Shown: in pieces, positions 58,996-64,000 of the stretch
Layout of the letters: every line of letters begins with the position of its first letter
How positions within the stretch are numbered: the first letter of the stretch is position 1
Source: Enoplolaimus lenunculus
Lineage: Eukaryota; Nematoda; Enoplea; Enoplida; Thoracostomopsidae
Direction: 5' to 3'
Length of the DNA stretch: 64,000 nucleotides
NCBI GenBank assembly: GCA_030248215.1
Contig: JASANG010002823.1
Span: 1-64,000, forward strand
The notes under the pieces: generated by a model
What the model was told of the DNA's origin: nothing
Database searches by the model: none
Seen by the model: only the letters and a program-made list of their open reading frames with translations
Program-made: the position numbers and the translations under genes

Positions 58996-59766
58996 ACACG
59001 TATATACGCATGACAAATTGTCAATCAATGACGTTACTACCTTATAAATCAAGACCTCTGTTCTCAAAGCCCTGTAGCTTCTATCACCACCGCCGACGAT
59101 AGGTTTACAAACTGACAAACTCGTGCAATTGTGGCGAAACTCAAAATAAGCGTAAAAGCAGGACAAGTCAAATACTAAAATTGTGCTGAATCTATAACAA
59201 AACAAATGCAGAAAAATGTGCTAAATTTTGAATCCAACCATTCACTGGATCTAAAGCTAAAAGTCTTAACTGGTGATTAAATGCTGCACGCAGTCGGCAA
59301 AACGATTCCAGCAGTCGCATTGCCAACTGTTGCGCAGCAATCATCACCAGTTGTTGATAGGACTTGTAACTTTTAAACCTGGAAATAGTGAAGTTTGAAA
59401 TTGATCATATTTTTTTACATGTTAGGTGCTTTATTTCCGTGTAAATTTGAGGTTTTGAAGAAGTTGATTTGAATAAAGTTTGTCAACAAACTGACGATAA
59501 GTACTATATACACAGTTGACAATGCGGTTTTAAACGACACTGTTGTCAGCCAGCATAGAACAAACAAAACTTTTCGAAATATATACTACACCCCGCAACG
59601 CATAATTCTACTTTGCGATTGGTCTCACAATTTTTTATCAACGTCTGATTCCATCTTTCTACTGATCCATTAGCCTGATGATGGCGTGCGATAAGCGACT
59701 CTCGACCCTAAGCGTGCCATTTCACATTTTTACAATTCCGATCCTAAAGTTGATCGGGCGGCCATA

Positions 59767-60140
59767 GTAAATTGTACCAAAAGTGCATGATACCCTTTAA
59801 CAAGAGCATGCAACTGAGTACATTCTATGTAGAAAAAAATGTACCCAGCGCGCGTTGCAGTTTTGGCTTACCCCCCTTATTTTTTTTTGGGGGGGGGGGT
59901 GTCAAAATCTTCATAAATGCTGAAATTCATGTGCTGTTTTCATATATTGAAAAGTGGTTTGATTATATTTTCGGTGTTGGCTGGCAGATACACGTGTAAT
60001 GAACGTAAAATTGACCCCCCCCCAAAATGAGGGAGGGGGTAGGACCAAAACGCAACGAGTGCTGGTAGATTTAGTTCCATGCAAAACAAGGCGTTTTGCA
60101 TACTCTTGTTTAAGGGATCATCCACTCTTGATTGTACTGA
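59767..60140 (+). mobile_element. Family D element, well-preserved copy
   Basis: ATTGTACCAAAAGTGCATGA start, ATCCACTCTTGATTGTACTG end. Interior nearly identical to 40062-40414, differing mainly in C/G homopolymers (TTTTTTTTTGGGGGGGGGG near 59880). Confidence 0.88.
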
Positions 60141-60154
60141 CAGTGAACTTGGTC

Positions 60155-60360
60155 AGTGCCGGTGTTGCATGAAACAATAACCACCCAAAAAATGACCCCA
60201 TAGCACATTCTTATACGGGTCTGATTTTCATACTACTGTCTTGTGAAAAAAGTGACCCCATGAAACAGAGACTCCGTGTCATCATTTTTACACAGCGTCG
60301 CATGAAAAAATCGACACCCGTTAAGAACGACCCCGGGTTTTGTTTTACACAGTACTGAAC
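60155..60360 (+). repeat. Short degenerate tandem repeat
   Basis: Three units of about 60-75 bp with GCATGAAA.AAT, GTGACCCCATGAAAC-like and TTTTACACAG.. blocks. Weak but ordered. Confidence 0.5.
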
Positions 60361-62162
60361 TCAAATTATCCTCTGTGAGAATAAATTTCATTCCCGCTGG
60401 CGAATATTCTTATAAGCGCAGTGAAAGCTTAAATTAGATAACAAAACTAAGCAAATCACTTTTACCGCTCATAATTTGACGAACAGACGATGAAGTTAAT
60501 TTAAGGTCAAGAAAAAATTTACTGGAAAATTTAAAATAAACACGGTACATTGTCGTAGCCAGGATATTGTTTTGAGGGCTGAAATCGTTGAACTGTCAAT
60601 GGGGGCGCTTTTGCAAACAAGGATTGCGTTGACAAAAACAAATCCGCTTCAAATATTTAATGTTCGTGACTAAAACTGTTACATATTTCAACATCATCTT
60701 CGGTAGAACCGGGCGTGTCTAGAGAGTTACTCGCCCATCAAGATCCAACTTCAGGTCCTTTTGCAATGGCAAATCAAGAAATTTGCGGTGGGCATTTGAG
60801 GTTCGTCCAGTCCTCTCCCCCGAGCACGAGCTGGCGCACCGGCCAACATCAACGGTTTTGAGGTAATTTCTTATTTCTGAGCACGGTTCGTGTGATGTAT
60901 TAGCCGATTTTTGGAGAAGATTTGCGGGCTATTTTAGTGTACAATGTCTAAAACTCAACTAGAAAATAGTGATGTTTTTCACGCGACAGTACTATGAAAA
61001 TTGGACTTCCATGGAAATATGCCGGGGGGGGGTCATTTTTGCGAAGTCATTTATTCATACGACACCGGAGCAGGCTAAACTGCCCCGAAATTCCGCTCTG
61101 GGGGCACCTTGCGATGATAAAAATATGTTTTAAATATTTTGTTTAAAATCTTATAAGGGTGGGGGCCCTGTTTAGGATGGAGGCCCTCTAATGGAGGCTA
61201 TTGGGCCCATAACTGCTCCGACCCTGGGTCTGATGGTGCCTCTCTTGGAGCTGCCAGTGCTACGTTCTACAAAGTCACTGCATATACAGCAATATTAATC
61301 TCACAGTTCCAGTGTTCTACTGCATACCAACGCAAAAAAATTCTTTGAGAATGAAAAACTTGCGCAAACTGCACAAAATTGTTCGACTTTATATTTCTAG
61401 TTTTCTTTAAGTGTTTTAATGAAAAAATTAGTTACAACATAGGTTACCTCCAGTCTCCCAGGATGCTAAAAATCCTACCGTCAGCATTCCAGGACACGGC
61501 CGGTATACAAGGGGGGCAAATACTGAGAATATATCCCCTGCCAAAATTCATGCGAAAACAACAAAAAATGTATATACTTTAGCTTGGTTAGAATAACCTA
61601 GATTGTAGTTGTCAGTAAACGTACATAAAGGTTTATACCCTTCCGAAATGAAATTCTAGCTAATTCCTCTGGAACCCGTGAAAAAAGTGTCTCCGAGCGT
61701 AAGGCTTGTAGGCTTTTGCAGACAGCGTCTGTAGAATAATTTTTTGCTTCGTTTCAAAGCAGTTTGTCGGCTGCAAACTACCCCTCCGTTTGTACCACCG
61801 TAAAAATAGCTTATACGCTTTGTGCGCACTCATTGCAACTAACTGCTTAAAACGTTAATGAATGTAAATTGTTTAGTGCATAATATTGCAACTGCAAGCT
61901 GTTGCACTGTGTGACTTACGGCGATATAGCTAGCGTATAGAGTACGCAGCAATCTACTCCCTTAAACTATAGTTTAAGCAGTGGGGGCTAAGCTATAGTC
62001 TTCGTGTGTCAAAGTTAATTTTTGCGAACATTTTGCTAAACAATGTTTTTGTTTTTTGCTCAGTTCAAAGAATGTATGGATATGTGAGGTGAATAATTAG
62101 CTTAACAGTTTCGTACATTCGCACAAGCAACAGAAAGAGTTAGGGTGGCACTATCCTTGTCG

Positions 62163-62546
62163 CGCGGTGCCGTACGTCGTCGTCCGTCGCCGCACGTCGA
62201 CGTACGTTTTCGCACATCGCCTGCCGTCGTTGTACGTCGCCGTACGACACAGGTTATGAAAGTACGCCGCCGTACAGTTTAATACGGGAGCGCGGTGCCG
62301 TACGTCGTCGTCCGTCGCCGCACGTCGACGTACGTTTTCGCACATCGCCGGCCGTCGTTGTACGTCGCCGTACGACACAGTTTATGAAAGTACGCTGCCG
62401 TACAGTTTAATACGGGAGCGCGGTGCCGTACGTCGTCGTCCGTCGCCGCACGTCGACGTACGTTTTCGCACATCGCCGGCCGTCGTTGTACGTCGCCGTA
62501 CGACACAGTTTATGAAAGTACGCCGCCGTACAGTTTAATACGGGAT
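62163..62546 (+). repeat. 128-bp CG-rich satellite, three copies
   Basis: Units begin at 62163, 62291 and 62419 with CGCGGTGCCGTACGTCGTCG and end CCGTACAGTTTAATACGGGA. They differ at only a few bases. Very rich in CpG and in CGTACG/CGTCG words. Open minus-strand frames across them are by-products of the composition. Confidence 0.95.
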
Positions 62547-62625
62547 TGATTCGCGTACGATACCACACGATGACTGACAGTGACGGACGGAGCCGAAAGA
62601 CATTAAAAACGTTAAAAGTATAGCG
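62547..62625 (-). repeat. Satellite-flanking end motif
   Basis: The reverse complement reads GTGTGGTATCGTACGCGAAT, the same as the end of the patch at 8745-8885. ACTGACAGTGACGGACGGAG continues the CG-rich theme. Confidence 0.7.
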
Positions 62626-63149
62626 CCACGCTAATATGCATCTATTTGGTGGTTGTATGTACATATTCTCTTACCAGCGTAAGCTGAATTATGGTAAGCG
62701 TAAGCCCAAGGTTGAACGTAAACTTGGATAGCAAATTGAAAAAGTTCGAAAATTGTCGGGAAAAGTGTCCCCAGGGATAAGGTATTCTTATATTTTAGCG
62801 AAGTTTATGCCCATACACTAGATTCTGAGCTACTACGCTACAAACACAGTCCTTCTGAGTCATTTGGTTGTTTGCTAATCGCTGCAGAACCCCGAATTTA
62901 AGTGTTTATTATTTTTCAGTAAAATTTTGTTTTGATTTGAAGTTATTGTTGAAGATTGAAACTTTTGAAACGGAAAAATGTTTTTGAGAGAAAATTATTA
63001 AGCAACCAACGTGTGTTGGTACTTGACTAATTTTATTCTCATGATAGCCCTGGTCTGTATGAGATTTTGTTGCAGAGTAAGCAAATTTATCGTGAATGGC
63101 GCAAAACAGGACGATAATGAGTGATGAAACAAATATGTTTCATGAAACT

Positions 63150-63325
63150 ACCACAGGGCCGTAACAGCAGTATAAGCATATTCCTAAAAGCCTATTAAAC
63201 CTAAGTCCAAGCGTACGAATGAGTTTACACCTAAGCCTAAGCCTAAAGCGTATCCAAAAAATTAGATTAAAGTTTAGTACTCTATTGCAGTTGCGCAAAA
63301 ATACGTTCCGCCCCTGTTATGATAT
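63150..63325 (-). mobile_element. Family A miniature element
   Basis: CAGGGCCGTAACAGCAGTAT, AAGCATATTCCTAAAAGC, CCTAAGCCTAAGCC, GTACTCTATTGCAGTTGCGC and CGTTCCGCCCCTG. Full length. Confidence 0.83.
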
Positions 63326-63367
63326 TTGAAACTTTGCAAATTTATCGTTGTGGGTTGCTGTGCCACT

Positions 63368-63640
63368 CATAACCTCTTCTCACATTGAGTTGCCTGTAGG
63401 CAACTCAGCGCAGTGTATATAAGTTAAATAGTATATATCGCACCGTGTTTAACAATTGCAACACGTATACGTAGTGCTAAATCACCACAGGACGTGAGAG
63501 CCCCCTCGGGCTCGAGCGTCAAGCTCCTATAGCTGAGTGGTGATGGTATACGCCTCCTACTCCAGTCACTGGAGTTCGAATTCTAGCATAAAAGTAGGTC
63601 TCAGGGGAAATAGAAAATATTCATGTAAGAAAGGGTTAAG
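63368..63640 (+). repeat. tRNA-like repeat, first of two copies
   Basis: CTCACATTGAGTTGCCTGTA, GTATATAAGTTAAATAGTAT, GAGAGCCCCCTCGGGCTCGA (a strong hairpin), then box A-like TAGCTGAGTGGTGATGG and box B-like GGAGTTCGAATTC, then TATTCATGTAAGAAAGGG. Reads as a tRNA-derived SINE with a long 5' leader. The stems do not fold as a tRNA. Confidence 0.75.
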
Positions 63641-63693
63641 CAAAAATTTTCAGTTTACTTACTATCTTTAAGCGAACAATTTTCAGTTTACTA

Positions 63694-63968
63694 TCTATAA
63701 CCCCTTCTCACATTGAGTTGCCTGTAGGCAACATAGCGCAGTGTATATAAGTTGAATAGTATATATCGAACCGTGTCTAACAATTGCAACACGTATACAT
63801 AGTACTAAATCACCACCAGACGTGAGAGCCCCCTCGGGCTCCAGCGTCAAGATCCTATAGCTGAGTGGTGATGGTATACGCCTCCCACTCCAGTCACTGG
63901 AGTTCGAATCCTAGCATAAAAGTATATCTCAGGGGAAACAGAAAATATTCATGTGAGAAAGGGTTAAA
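63694..63968 (+). repeat. tRNA-like repeat, second copy
   Basis: Same order of blocks 328 bases downstream of the first, with about a dozen differences. TTTCAGTTTACTTACTATC and TTTCAGTTTACTATCTAT just before it are a short duplication between the copies. Confidence 0.8.
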
Positions 63969-64000
63969 TATATTTCAATCTAAAAACTAATACAAAACTA

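Noticed and set aside
62151-62664. Three similar Arg-rich minus-strand frames of 75-85 codons
   Set aside because: They arise from the 128-bp satellite, whose three units happen to stay open.
9672-63325. Interstitial telomere or chromosome-end DNA because of TTAGGC runs
   Set aside because: Runs are short, mixed with TTACGC/TTAAGC variants and confined mostly to transposon copies with defined ends.

Overview
The window is AT-rich, repeat-dense, intron-bearing animal DNA. The only host gene I can demonstrate is a nuclear receptor of the NR2E (tailless/TLX) group on the minus strand. It can be read as eight coding exons from an ATG at 29961 to a stop at 23197, 586 residues, with consensus splice sites and matching phases throughout. 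NR2E receptors occur only in animals. One small gene in 64 kb, with the rest made of short non-autonomous elements, suggests an invertebrate with a moderately large genome. I cannot name the species or phylum. The DNA-binding domain resembles Drosophila tailless about as much as vertebrate TLX.

Layout. 1-7671: a giant inverted repeat (arms about 2.9 kb, nearly identical, running off the left edge) around a 1.9-kb centre that holds a second, older inverted repeat, a 25-bp minisatellite and two short transposons. 7443-7990: tandem 130-140-bp modules. 8480-9530: a tRNA-derived SINE, a CG-rich satellite patch and a possible 81-codon ORF. 9670-22470: scattered short elements, including one miniature element nested inside another with a TA target duplication. 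23197-29961: the receptor gene, each of whose introns carries at least one element fragment. 30000-49100: mostly unrecognised AT-rich sequence with short elements, an 83-bp tandem repeat, a chain of abutting elements (39736-40612) and a 16-bp minisatellite (44857-45317). 49140-50040: a GC-rich, hairpin-rich block of unknown type. 50150-64000: more of the same families, a 128-bp CG-rich satellite (62163-62546) and two copies of a tRNA-like repeat at the right edge.

The most striking genome-level feature is two related miniature inverted-repeat families (called A and B here), present in at least 30 copies or fragments. Their interiors are runs of the hexamer TTAGGC and close variants (TTACGC, TTAAGC, TTTAGG), with termini beginning GGCCNATGT. 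The same hexamers recur in the palindrome and in the 130-140-bp modules, so one hexamer vocabulary pervades several repeat classes. No autonomous transposase, reverse transcriptase, rRNA, intact tRNA or CRISPR array was recognised.
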